Assembly: GCA_020846715.1 (NCBI GenBank)
Contig: JADLDK010000026.1
Span: forward strand, 1 to 64,000
Direction of reading: 5' to 3'
Origin: Armatimonadota bacterium
GTDB lineage: Bacteria > Armatimonadota > UBA5829 > DSUL01
Length of the DNA: 64,000 nt
Each line of letters starts with the position of its first letter. Position 1 is the first letter of the stretch. This document shows positions 1 to 8,877 of this stretch, piece by piece. The notes beneath the pieces were generated by a model. It was not told the origin of the DNA and made no database searches. It saw nothing but the letters and a program-made list of their open reading frames with translations. The position numbers were made by a program, and so were the translations under genes.

Positions 1-971
1 CCAACAAAGATGCCTACAATCGCATCCGGATAGCTTCCCTCCGTGTCCACTTCCACGCAGAAATCTCCACCCATCGGGACGCTGTCTGTGAGCTGATCCG
101 CATCGTCCACAATACGCACCGCCACCGCACGCGCCGCGCCATGACCCTGTCTGTCCTTGCGTTCGCGCAGGTCCTGAGACTGTGTGGCTCTTGAGGCTGA
201 ATACAGCCGGATCGCCTCAGCCGTGCTGCCGTCAAACTCCGAGCGTCCCTGTTTCAGCAGAATGGCGCGAGAGCACAAGGAGTCCACCGCCACCAGGTTG
301 TGGCTGACGAAAAATACCGTGCGCCCCTCTCGTGAAGCCACATCCTCCATCTTGCCCAGACACTTTTGCTGAAACTGCGCGTCTCCCACTGCGAGCACTT
401 CGTCCACCACCAGAATCTCCGGCTCCAGGTGCGCCGCTACCGCAAAGGCCAGCCGGACATACATGCCCGATGAATAGCGCTTGACCGGCGTGTCCAGAAA
501 CTTCTCAATCTCCGCAAACTCCACAATCTCATCGAACTTGCGCCTGATCTCCGCTCTGGACATTCCGAGAACCGCGCCGTTGAGGAAGATGTTCTCGCGT
601 CCAGTCAGTTCCGGATGAAACCCCGTGCCCACCTCCAGCAGGCTGGCCACGCGACCCCGCACGCGAAAGCGCCCCTCGGAGGGCTCGGTGATGCGGCTGA
701 GCAGCTTCAGAAGTGTAGATTTGCCCGCCCCGTTGCGCCCGATTATGCCCACAGCCTCCCCGTGACGCACTTCGAAGGAGATATCTCTGAGTGCCCAGAA
801 CTCCTCCCGCGTCATCTTCGCAGAACCGCGCCGCAGCGTGAACAGAGATTTCGCGCCCTGCGCTAACACATCGCGCAGAGCCGTATAGCGCGCCTGCCCC
901 TGACTCTGGTGGCCAATGATGTACTTCTTGCCCAGCCCTTCCGCCCGGATTGCCAGCTCTTCAGATGACAT
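1..971 (-). CDS. Polysaccharide ABC exporter ATPase (Wzt/TagH-like), 3' end missing
   Basis: Energises export of an O-antigen-like or teichoic-acid-like glycan across the inner membrane, with the permease encoded just upstream. I translated 323 residues before the window edge. Walker A GRNGAGKS lies near residue 78, the signature YSSGM near 165 and Walker B ILVVDEVLAVGD near 185. After about residue 245 an extra C-terminal domain begins, as in Wzt proteins whose C-terminus binds the glycan end; it is cut by the window. Start: ATG at 971, followed by SSEELAIRAEGLGKKY. It overlaps the permease stop by 11 nt, so the two are probably translationally coupled. The family is clear; the exported polymer is unknown. 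Confidence 0.9.
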   Translation of the reverse strand, partial: MSSEELAIRAEGLGKKYIIGHQSQGQARYTALRDVLAQGAKSLFTLRRGSAKMTREEFWALRDISFEVRHGEAVGIIGRNGAGKSTLLKLLSRITEPSEGRFRVRGRVASLLEVGTGFHPELTGRENIFLNGAVLGMSRAEIRRKFDEIVEFAEIEKFLDTPVKRYSSGMYVRLAFAVAAHLEPEILVVDEVLAVGDAQFQQKCLGKMEDVASREGRTVFFVSHNLVAVDSLCSRAILLKQGRSEFDGSTAEAIRLYSASRATQSQDLRERKDRQGHGAARAVAVRIVDDADQLTDSVPMGGDFCVEVDTEGSYPDAIVGIFV

Positions 972-1785
972 CGGCAAAAGTCTTCTCCGTGCGGCGAAAA
1001 TACCAGATCGCCCCCACCAGCAAGCACACTGTGGCGACAACCGACATCACAAGGCCGGGCAGGTACAGCTCAAAGTTGCGTCCCAGAATAGCCCATCGAA
1101 AGCCATCAATGACACCTACCATCGGATTGATCGAGTAGATCAGCCGCCACCTGGCGGGGACAATGTCGCTTGTAAAGCCCACCGGCGATATGTAGGTCCC
1201 GAACTGCACAATAAAGGGGACGATGTAGCGAAAGTCGCGATACTTGACATTCAAAGCCGCCAGCCACAGCCCGGCGCCCGCCGCCGCGCCTCCCGCCAGC
1301 AGGACGAAGGCGGGAATGAAGAGGATGCGCCCGGACGGCGCAAACCGGTAGAGCGCCATCAAGACTCCCAGGAGAGCCGCTGAGATCAGCAGATCCACAA
1401 AGCTGACGATGACCGAGCTGGCAGGCACGATGATGCGCGGGAAGTACACCTTGCTGATCAGTTTTTCGTTGTTGAGCAGGCTGTTGGAAGACTCACTCAG
1501 CGCATTGGAGAAAAACTGCCACGGAAGCATCGCCGCAAAAACCAGCAGCGGATACGGAACGCCCTGCGAAGGCAGTCTGGCGAAGCGCCCGAAAACAACG
1601 GTGAGGATGAGCATGGTCAGCAGTGGCCGCAGCACGCTCCAGGCGACGCCGATCACCGTCTGTTTGTAGCGCACCAGAACGTCGCGCCACGCCAGGAAGT
1701 AAAACAGCTCCCTGTAGCGCCACAAGTCCCGCCAGTACAGCCTCTCGCCCCGGCCGGCCTCAACCAGTAACTCTTGTGTGCTCAT
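961..1785 (-). CDS. ABC-2 polysaccharide exporter permease (Wzm-like)
   Basis: Inner-membrane partner of the ATPase that follows it; forms the channel for an undecaprenyl-linked polysaccharide. The 274-residue product has the usual Wzm length. It starts STQELLVEAGRGERLYWRDL, has the conserved FYFLAWRDVLVRYKQTVIG segment before the first helix, then about six hydrophobic segments and the ABC-2 feature YRDFRYIVPFIVQFGTYISPV. The frame is open upstream to 1977, but that extension is cysteine-rich and unlike the family, so I chose ATG 1785. No strong ribosome binding site is visible. An 11-nt overlap with the ATPase gene indicates an operon. Confidence 0.9.
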   Translation of the reverse strand: MSTQELLVEAGRGERLYWRDLWRYRELFYFLAWRDVLVRYKQTVIGVAWSVLRPLLTMLILTVVFGRFARLPSQGVPYPLLVFAAMLPWQFFSNALSESSNSLLNNEKLISKVYFPRIIVPASSVIVSFVDLLISAALLGVLMALYRFAPSGRILFIPAFVLLAGGAAAGAGLWLAALNVKYRDFRYIVPFIVQFGTYISPVGFTSDIVPARWRLIYSINPMVGVIDGFRWAILGRNFELYLPGLVMSVVATVCLLVGAIWYFRRTEKTFADVI

Positions 1786-2056
1786 AGATAGAAGGACGAA
1801 CAACCCCGCTTCCGCAGCGCACAGCTCCGCCGAAGGTGGGCACGGAGCGCAGAAACGCCGGGAGCAGGCAACACTGCCCGGGCACGAGGAGTTTAGCCGG
1901 AACCAGCCCGCGCGCGCAACGCAGGAGGCCAGCCCTTGTCCTTCCAGCCACAAGTGTGCTCTAACTGCACACGGCAAATCTCTCCGGGTACAGAGAGCAA
2001 CTGGAACTAACCAGGAGACAATTCGCTGTTATGTGTTCAGAACGGCCTTGCGAACG

Positions 2057-3589
2057 CTAGGCCCAGTACTTGCGGTCCAGGCTGCGGTACTGGATCGCTT
2101 CGGCGACGTGAGCCGCGGTGATTTCGTCGGAGTCCGCGAGATCGGCGATCGTGCGGCCGACCTTCAGAATGCGGTCATAGGCTCTTGCCGAGAGATTCAA
2201 CTGACTGATAGCGTTCCTCAAAATGTCTCTAACGGGCTGCCCGACCTGACAGTACTGTTTGATCTGCCGAGTCTGCATCTGGGCGTTGGTGAAGAAGCCC
2301 GTTCCGCGATAGCGCTCATTCTGACGCTGACGCGCGCGTCTGACACGGTCGCGAATCGAGGATGAAGGCTCCCCGCTCTCCTGTTGCATCAGTTCATCCT
2401 GCTTCAGGCGCGGCACCTCCACGTGAATGTCCAGCCTGTCCAGCAACGGACCGGATATCCTCTGCAGGTACTGCCGGATTTGGCGCGGCGTGCAGGTGCA
2501 GGAAACAGCCAGATCGTTGAAATACCCGCACGGGCACGGATTCATACTGGCGACCAGCATGAACCTGGCGGGGTAGGTTAGCGACCCGGACGCGCGGCTG
2601 ATGGTGACAACGCCATCTTCCAGCGGCTGGCGCAACACTTCCAGCACGTCCCGCCGGAACTCCGGCAGCTCATCCAGAAAGAGCACTCCGTGATGCGCAA
2701 GACTCACCTCTCCGGGCCTCGGATGCGCTCCTCCTCCGGAGAGGCCGGCATTGGAGATGGTGTGGTGCGGGCTGCGAAAGGCGCGCCTGGTAACCAGGGC
2801 CTCATCCTGTTGCATAAGTCCCGCCACCGAGTACAGCTTTGTCGTCTCCAGCGCCTCCTCCAGAGTCAGGCTGGGGAGGATGGTCGGCAGACGGCGCGCG
2901 AGCATGGTTTTCCCAGAGCCAGGTGGCCCGATCATCAGCACGTTGTGACCACCGGCAGCCGAGACCTCCAGCGCCCGCTTCACCTGCTGCTGACTTTTGA
3001 CGTCTGAGAAGCAGACCGGGTAAGGAGGCTCCTGGAGTTCGACGTCGGCGATCGAAGCCTGGATGGGCTCTGCGGCGAATCCACTTTGAATGAGTTCGTA
3101 CACTTCAGCCAGATTGCTGACACCATAGACGGGCGGCCCCTGGACAATAGCGCCTTCGCCTGCGTTGCTCACCGGCACAATGAGGCGCTTCACTCCGTCA
3201 CACTTGGCTTTGATTGCAATGGGCAGAACACCCTGCGTGCTGCGCACAGATCCGTCCAGAGACAGCTCTCCAAGAAAGAGACACCCTTCCAGCTTGTCTA
3301 TCTCTATCTGTCCGGTAGCCGCCAGCAGGCCCATAGCAATGGGCAGATCAAAGGATGGCCCTTCTTTGCGGACATCTGCCGGCGCAAGGTTGATGGTGAT
3401 GCGCCGCTGGGGAAAATCGAAACCGGAGTTTTTAACGGCGCTGCGGACGCGCTCACGGGATTCCTGCACGGCCGTATCTGGCAGGCCAACGATGGTAAAT
3501 GCGGGGAGTCCTCCCAGCAGATCCACTTCGACGTCAACTAAGTAGGCGTCCACGCCCAGGACTGCGCTGGATGTTATACGTGCAAGCAT
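2057..3589 (-). CDS. comM: YifB/ComM family Mg-chelatase-like AAA+ ATPase
   Basis: ComM is a hexameric branch-migration helicase that helps integrate transformed single-stranded DNA. The 510-residue product matches the usual length of about 500. The N-terminal ChlI/Lon-like domain (LARITSSAVLGVDAYLVDVEVDLLGGLPAFTIVGLPD) is followed by Walker A GPPGSGKT near residue 225, Walker B VLFLDELPEF and the C-terminal helical Mg-chelatase domain with LSARAYDRILKVGRTIADL. A CxC-containing segment (MNPCPCGYFNDLAVSCTC) typical of the family is present. ATG 3589 is preferred because upstream in-frame codons (MERPRLGAPS) are not conserved. It suggests, but does not prove, natural competence; no other com gene is visible. 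Confidence 0.92.
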   Translation of the reverse strand: MLARITSSAVLGVDAYLVDVEVDLLGGLPAFTIVGLPDTAVQESRERVRSAVKNSGFDFPQRRITINLAPADVRKEGPSFDLPIAMGLLAATGQIEIDKLEGCLFLGELSLDGSVRSTQGVLPIAIKAKCDGVKRLIVPVSNAGEGAIVQGPPVYGVSNLAEVYELIQSGFAAEPIQASIADVELQEPPYPVCFSDVKSQQQVKRALEVSAAGGHNVLMIGPPGSGKTMLARRLPTILPSLTLEEALETTKLYSVAGLMQQDEALVTRRAFRSPHHTISNAGLSGGGAHPRPGEVSLAHHGVLFLDELPEFRRDVLEVLRQPLEDGVVTISRASGSLTYPARFMLVASMNPCPCGYFNDLAVSCTCTPRQIRQYLQRISGPLLDRLDIHVEVPRLKQDELMQQESGEPSSSIRDRVRRARQRQNERYRGTGFFTNAQMQTRQIKQYCQVGQPVRDILRNAISQLNLSARAYDRILKVGRTIADLADSDEITAAHVAEAIQYRSLDRKYWA

Positions 3590-3952
3590 AGATGGAGCCC
3601 CGAGCCGGGGACGCTCCATTATAAGTCGCGGCCTGACCCGCCGTCAATTCATACGCCTTGCCCCATCCAAGATCAAACCAGAAAAATCGGAGAGGCCACA
3701 CGGAATGAAAACAGCCTGGGGAGCAATTCGTGGAAGCCAACGTGGGTCCGTACCGTGGCGTTTTTTTAGTGTGATGCCGGCTTTTTCCAGCGCAGCGTCA
3801 CTCGATTAGCCGTATGTTCAACTGTCCGAAACCGTAGCTCTGGCTTCGGAATTACGAGGTCTCTGGTCTGCTCCTGGTCGGCGCTGTGCGCACATGAGTC
3901 AGTCTCTGTGATATGCTGTCAAGTCTTGCGAAACTGTGGACGACACTAATGG
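3590..3952. other. Intergenic region between divergent genes, no gene seen
   Basis: About 360 bases with no credible coding frame. It must hold promoters for comM (leftward) and the NicO gene (rightward), but I see no convincing -35/-10 pair. A run of seven T at 3761-3767 follows a weak GCCA/TGGC pairing (3736-3739 with 3756-3759), which is too short to call a terminator. Confidence 0.5.
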
Positions 3953-4690
3953 TTGCCGGTATTGCCTGAGATTTCCTACGATACATCCATCTTCCTGGCC
4001 TTCATTCTTGGAGCCTTTCACGTGCTGGAACCGGCGCACGGCCGCAGCATTATCCATGCGCTGCTCGTGGGGTCGCGTGGCAGCAAGCTGGACGTGGTGA
4101 AGTTTGGCTCTGCCGTCATGGTCTCCCATCTGGGCCTGGCTACGGTGCTGGCCGTAATCGTGTGGTTTGCGGGGGAGCGCGTGGGCTCGCAGGTTGTCGC
4201 CCCGGCGTTCAAGATCATCGGTTCACTGGCGACGGTGGGAATCGGTGTTTTCATGCTCACGTGTGGCGTCGGGCGCCACACCACTTGCGTTCACAAACAT
4301 CACGGTATCGAGTTCGAGCATGACCCGGCGCACGAAGAAATCCACGCGCGACACATGCTGCAGGCGCATGTTGTCAACCCAACAATTCTGGGTGTAACGG
4401 GCGGCCTCATTCCCTGTCAGGGAACTATCGCGCTCATCACTCTTGCTGTAGGCGCCGGGCGGCTTCAGTCCGCAATCTGGCTTCTTCTGTCGTTTGCTCT
4501 CGGACTTGGGCTGTGTCTGATGGTTGTGGGGCTGATTACGGCTATGGGTCGCGCTCGGGCCGAGTCTCTGTCGCAGAAGCTCGGAGGTTCAACAGCGCTG
4601 GCGCTTGCGCCAGGTGTGGTCGTTGCGCTGATGGGCTTGATTTCGCTGGGCTTTTCGGTAGCCGAAATTACAAGCGGGCACGTTCACTGA
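3953..4690 (+). CDS. NicO/RcnA-like nickel/cobalt exporter family membrane protein
   Basis: Likely a polytopic metal exporter. The segment AFHVLEPAHGRSIIHALLVGSRG matches the H-x5-GHG-type motif of the NicO/RcnA family. A histidine-rich loop follows the third helix (RHTTCVHKHHGIEFEHDPAHEEIHARHMLQAH), as in RcnA metal-sensing loops. A second repeat-like motif is GVTGGLIPCQGTIALITLAV, where the usual GL-x-PCP is PCQ. About six hydrophobic segments in 245 residues. Start is TTG 3953, the first possible one after an in-frame TAA at 3947; no clear ribosome binding site. A sulfite or thiol transporter relative is the main alternative. Metal specificity is inferred only. Confidence 0.75.
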   Translation: MPVLPEISYDTSIFLAFILGAFHVLEPAHGRSIIHALLVGSRGSKLDVVKFGSAVMVSHLGLATVLAVIVWFAGERVGSQVVAPAFKIIGSLATVGIGVFMLTCGVGRHTTCVHKHHGIEFEHDPAHEEIHARHMLQAHVVNPTILGVTGGLIPCQGTIALITLAVGAGRLQSAIWLLLSFALGLGLCLMVVGLITAMGRARAESLSQKLGGSTALALAPGVVVALMGLISLGFSVAEITSGHVH

Positions 4691-4723
4691 GACTTTCAGC
4701 AAAGCCCTCTCTTCCCGGAAAAA

Positions 4724-7555
4724 CTACAGCTCCACCAGAGCGAAGTGCTCGTGGAACCATTCGGGGTCTTCCCGCTCCATCAGACGGTGGCGGTCTTCGT
4801 GGCAGGTCACCAGAATCACCTGGTTGTCCTGATTGACCCGCTCCGCCAACAGACGCATTCCCTTGCGGAAGCGCGGATCGTCCCAGGTCAGAAACGGGTC
4901 GTCGAGGAGGATTGGCACAGCTTCATCGCGTGACAGAGCGCGGCAGATACCGGTCCTGGCGGCAAACCACACCTGATCTCTGGCGCCCGAAGACAGGTGC
5001 GCGCTTGCTTCCAGCATATCCAGCCAGCGCCCGGACGAAGCGTCACGCACTTTGAAAGAGAGGTCTTCGGAGAAGACCACGTCCGACCAGTTTACGTCAA
5101 GCTCCTTGAGCATGCCATTCGCCGCAGAGTTGAGCCACAGCGCCCACTGTCTGCGAGCGTTCTCTCCCACATCCGAGAGTACGCCAATAGCAATTTCAGC
5201 GGCTTTTTGAAATCTCTGAGCGCGGTCGAGATAGGCCTGCAACCGGGCAGCGTCGTCTTCCACCTGCGGGAGGTCCTGCCGGATACGGTTCAGCGTCTCC
5301 CACAGCCCGGCGGATAACTCCGTGTGGCGGGCGGTAGTGAACTGAAGCTGAGACCGAATCTCGTCAAGACGCGCGCGCGCCTGTCCGGCGGCCTGAGAGG
5401 TCTGAGGCCCCGTCCGCAAGCCAACCAGACGTGTCTCAAGCTCGGCCTTTTCACTCAGCAACGCGCTGAGTTCCTCGCCGGGGATCAGTCCCACCTGTCT
5501 GGCCGGAAGAAGCTCACTTGTCAGATAGTGATAGCGCCGTGTTTTTTCCGCCTGCTCGACGAACTGTGCCGTCGCCTCATCCAGCCCGCCCTGTGGTGGG
5601 ATGCCGGCTTTCTGGAGGATTTCCAGAATCTCCTGTTTTTGTCTGCTGAGCTGCTCGCGCAGCGCTTCTACTTCACTTGAGAGCGTGTCATATCGCGCTT
5701 TGATCTGAGCGCGCTCGCGTGAAAGCTCCATCATCTGCGATGCTGCCAGAGCCAGGCGCTGAATCTCTGTGGAGTTTGTTTCCGCCGTCGAGAGCTGCTG
5801 CCCACATTCTGCGGCCACGGATATCGCTTTGAACTGCGCCGCTTCGAGCCTCTCGGACATCTCACGCATGCTGGTGTGCACGCGCGCCCATTCCCGGATC
5901 AAATGCCGATTGCCGACGTACTGCAGCCAGTCCTCGGCTGCCGCGCGTCCGGACTCGAGTCCCAGATTCTGAGCTGCCTTGTCCGCCTTTTTGTGCAGCT
6001 CTTCCAACTCCGCAGAGCGTTTGGCGTACTCCAGGGCAATTTCTCCCAGACTCTTATCCAGAGACGCAATTTCTGTTTTTCGCGAGAGAGCCTGGTTGGC
6101 CTGCACAGCGCAAAGCAGCAGAAACAGCGCAGACAGCCCCGTGCACACATAGAAAACCGGCCCCACGCCCGCAAACAGCGACACCCCGCCAAAGGCCGCG
6201 GCGCACACCATCAGAAAGGCAGACACGACAGCAAACCGTTTGTGCAGCGCCTTTCGCTTGAGCAGGCCGTCTTTCGCGCCGTTCTTCTCCTCTTCACTGC
6301 GGCGGTAGCCTTCGCGATCCTGATCGTACACGCGTGTGCGCTCGATCCACGTCGTAATCGCCAACTGATCGTCATACAAAGCGGAGTCAAAGCAGTTGTA
6401 CAGCCGCTCCGCGCTCTTTTCCGTCAAAGAGTTCTGATCCAGCAGACGCCCTAAGGACTCCAGCTGCCCCTTCACCGCCTTTTGATCGCGCTCCAGCTCT
6501 CTGAGAACCGTCGCCGAGTCGCGCAGCAGATCGGCCTGCGTCTGTCCCGCCTCTGCCAGCAGCCCAGCCTGTCCAAGTTCTCCCTCCAGCTCATCGAGCT
6601 TGCCTTTGATCTCCTCGAGCTGCGTGTCCTTTTCCAGAAGTACGGGAGCATTCGTCTGAACGGAGATGGCCAGGCGAGTCAGAGTGTCCTGGCTGGCCTG
6701 CGGAAAGTCTTTGAGGTATTCCAGAGCTTCCGCCTCCTGCTGAAGGCCGAGGGATTCCATTTCTGAGTGCTGATGCCGGGCGAGACGCTCATTGATCTCG
6801 GCAAGCCGCAGGCGGGCCTCTTCAGCGCCAGCTTCTTCTTCCTCTGCCTTAAGCGCCTCGATACGGCGCTCAAGGTCTTCCATTTCCGCGATTTCCGCCG
6901 AACGCTGCGCCCGCTGCGCTTCCATTTCCGTTTTGCGCGTCTCAGCCTCGCTCAGTTGAGCCTGCGCTCGGGCAATGGCCGTCGAGAGCAAAACCAGATT
7001 GCCGTTCGGATCGCGGTAGCGCTGCGTAGAGTGTTCAATGAGCTTGGCCGCCGCTTCTGCTGTCAGCTCTGATCCGGACAGCAACTCTTCCAGCCGCTCG
7101 CGCACACCGCCGGAATCACTGAGCTGCAGCGTCTCCTTGCCTGAAATGCACGACAGCCGCCTGAAGTCCTCCGCGCTTATGCCCAGCCAGGCGCGCGCGC
7201 CTTCCCCGTTTGTTGAAGGAGTGAGGTCTTCTCCGCTGGTAAGGTTCATGGCTTGATAGCGCTTGCCGCCAAAATCCCGAATGAGCCGGACATGCGAACT
7301 CTGCACCTCCACATCCAGCTCTAGCCCGAACTCTTCAGACTCCCAGGGCTCATACACTGTTTTGAGCGGCACTTTGGTTCTGGAGGCGCGCTCCTTCTCC
7401 GGCAGGCCGTAAAGCCCTGCAATAATCGCTTCGAGCAGAGCAGTCTTCCCACTCTCGTTAGGGCGGGCAATCAATGCGACCTTATTCTCAGGCAAATGGA
7501 TTTCGCGGTTGATCAACTTTCCAAAACCGCGAACCAGCAGCTTCTTAATGCGCAT
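4724..7555 (-). CDS. YhaN-like AAA ATPase, SbcC-type, with central membrane segment
   Basis: A 943-residue SMC/SbcC-type ATPase expected to work with the adjacent metallophosphoesterase in DNA end processing. N-terminus MRIKKLLVRGFGKLINREIHLPENK carries Walker A ARPNESGKTALLEAI; the C-terminus has signature-like LSSGARDQVWFAARTG and Walker B AVPILLDDPFLTWDD. Between them are two long coiled coils. At the turn, where SbcC or Rad50 carries a CxxC zinc hook, there are two hydrophobic segments (FAVVSAFLMVCAAAFGGV and VFYVCTGLSALFLLLCAV), as in Bacillus YhaN. ATG 7555 overlaps the exonuclease stop by 11 nt. Membrane tethering of this complex is inference. Confidence 0.85.
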   Translation of the reverse strand: MRIKKLLVRGFGKLINREIHLPENKVALIARPNESGKTALLEAIIAGLYGLPEKERASRTKVPLKTVYEPWESEEFGLELDVEVQSSHVRLIRDFGGKRYQAMNLTSGEDLTPSTNGEGARAWLGISAEDFRRLSCISGKETLQLSDSGGVRERLEELLSGSELTAEAAAKLIEHSTQRYRDPNGNLVLLSTAIARAQAQLSEAETRKTEMEAQRAQRSAEIAEMEDLERRIEALKAEEEEAGAEEARLRLAEINERLARHQHSEMESLGLQQEAEALEYLKDFPQASQDTLTRLAISVQTNAPVLLEKDTQLEEIKGKLDELEGELGQAGLLAEAGQTQADLLRDSATVLRELERDQKAVKGQLESLGRLLDQNSLTEKSAERLYNCFDSALYDDQLAITTWIERTRVYDQDREGYRRSEEEKNGAKDGLLKRKALHKRFAVVSAFLMVCAAAFGGVSLFAGVGPVFYVCTGLSALFLLLCAVQANQALSRKTEIASLDKSLGEIALEYAKRSAELEELHKKADKAAQNLGLESGRAAAEDWLQYVGNRHLIREWARVHTSMREMSERLEAAQFKAISVAAECGQQLSTAETNSTEIQRLALAASQMMELSRERAQIKARYDTLSSEVEALREQLSRQKQEILEILQKAGIPPQGGLDEATAQFVEQAEKTRRYHYLTSELLPARQVGLIPGEELSALLSEKAELETRLVGLRTGPQTSQAAGQARARLDEIRSQLQFTTARHTELSAGLWETLNRIRQDLPQVEDDAARLQAYLDRAQRFQKAAEIAIGVLSDVGENARRQWALWLNSAANGMLKELDVNWSDVVFSEDLSFKVRDASSGRWLDMLEASAHLSSGARDQVWFAARTGICRALSRDEAVPILLDDPFLTWDDPRFRKGMRLLAERVNQDNQVILVTCHEDRHRLMEREDPEWFHEHFALVEL

Positions 7556-8720
7556 TGGGAGCCTTTCCGTAGATGGCGTCCAGTCCAAGGTAAAGCGCTT
7601 CGTCCAGCACACTCTGATCTTCGGCTCCGGACTGTTTCATCTCCTGAATCCGGCGCACAAAGCGCCCTGGCAGGCCTTCAGATGCCGCGGGATCCATCAG
7701 CGCGTCAATGTCGTAGTCGGGAACCACCTGGGATGTGTCGCAGGTGAAGGCATAGAAGCGATCAGTCATGAAGCCCGGTTGCATCTCCAGCGATATCTCC
7801 CGAGCTATCCGGCCTGTGAACTGCACATAGAGCAGGTCCCCACCGGGGTGTTCCACTGCCGCGTTCTCCACCGCTCCCATGATCTCCGGCAGCCCTTTGC
7901 CCGTAACATCCACTGAAAGCTTCCAGAGGCTGCGAGAAGATATTGCGCAGAACTCGGCGGTGACGCCAGAAGAGGTTGTTTCGATCAACAGGGCGCCTTT
8001 CGGGCCGCATTCATCCAACCCGCGTCCCTGAGGACACCCGCTATAGGCGCCCAGAGCCTTCCCGTTCTCATCAGCAAATATCCGGGCGCTGTGATAGTGC
8101 CCGGCGGCTATCCAGCTTACCTGCTGGCGCTCCAGGTCTTCGGTTGTAAACGGGAGAGTGTTGTCTTTCTCAGGCAGGTCCACAGCTTTGTACGAACCGT
8201 GCACCATCAGAATGCGCGTGGGAGTTGCCCCGCAGTCCACTTTCTCAGAAAGCAGGCGCTCTTGAATCTGGGAGGACTGCGTATGGGCAAGCGACGTGAC
8301 GGAGAATCTCCCGTCCGCGCTGGTGAGCGTCTGAAAGGTGGGTGAGGTGAAAACGTGGGCGTTTTCCGGCCAGGCTGACTGCGGATAGCGCTGTGCCCAC
8401 ATGGAGTGGTAGGGGCTTCCGGGCCAGAGTGGATCGTGGTTGCCAGGCGCGATGAAAACCGGAATTGGCGCTATCTCGCGGATGCAGGAAACCGCCCATG
8501 ACACGTGCTCGGGATGCACGCTTTCGTCGTCAAAGAGATCTCCTGGAATGAGAACAGCGTCCACAGAGCGCTCTTTGGCCAGCAGCATAGCGCGGCGGAA
8601 TGTGTCCCGCACGCAGCGAGTCAGCTCTTCGCACTGGGCCGGGCTCAGCCAGTTCAGGCCGACCCGCGATCCGAGATGAACGTCTGAAACTTGCAGAAAC
8701 CTCACGTGGTCCTCACCCAT
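7545..8720 (-). CDS. YhaO/SbcD-like metallophosphoesterase (DNA repair exonuclease)
   Basis: Predicted Mn-dependent nuclease, partner of the downstream ATPase. The product of 391 residues shows all calcineurin-like motifs: DVHLG near residue 12, PGDLFDD, APGNHDP, VMVHGSY and AAGHYHSARI. After about residue 270 there is a capping domain as in SbcD/Mre11. I chose ATG 8720 (GEDHVRFLQVSDVHLG); an upstream in-frame start at 8756 would add 12 unconserved residues. Gene order nuclease then ATPase with overlapping ends is the classic SbcDC layout. Confidence 0.87.
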   Translation of the reverse strand: MGEDHVRFLQVSDVHLGSRVGLNWLSPAQCEELTRCVRDTFRRAMLLAKERSVDAVLIPGDLFDDESVHPEHVSWAVSCIREIAPIPVFIAPGNHDPLWPGSPYHSMWAQRYPQSAWPENAHVFTSPTFQTLTSADGRFSVTSLAHTQSSQIQERLLSEKVDCGATPTRILMVHGSYKAVDLPEKDNTLPFTTEDLERQQVSWIAAGHYHSARIFADENGKALGAYSGCPQGRGLDECGPKGALLIETTSSGVTAEFCAISSRSLWKLSVDVTGKGLPEIMGAVENAAVEHPGGDLLYVQFTGRIAREISLEMQPGFMTDRFYAFTCDTSQVVPDYDIDALMDPAASEGLPGRFVRRIQEMKQSGAEDQSVLDEALYLGLDAIYGKAPNAH

Positions 8721-8877
8721 GGCGCTCACCGGCTGAAGACAGTGCCACGTGCGCAACGCTCACAGAAGCCAGGCAGGAACGCCGCAGCCGGACGCCGACG
8801 CTCTATTTTCGGCACTTTGACGCTTATCTTCCAGATGCGAATTCCTCACCAGAAACGCACCCGAGACACCTGCCGCG

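Noticed and set aside
1786-1977. N-terminal extension of the Wzm-like permease
   Set aside because: In-frame but Cys/Ala-rich and unlike the family; ATG 1785 gives the usual start and length.
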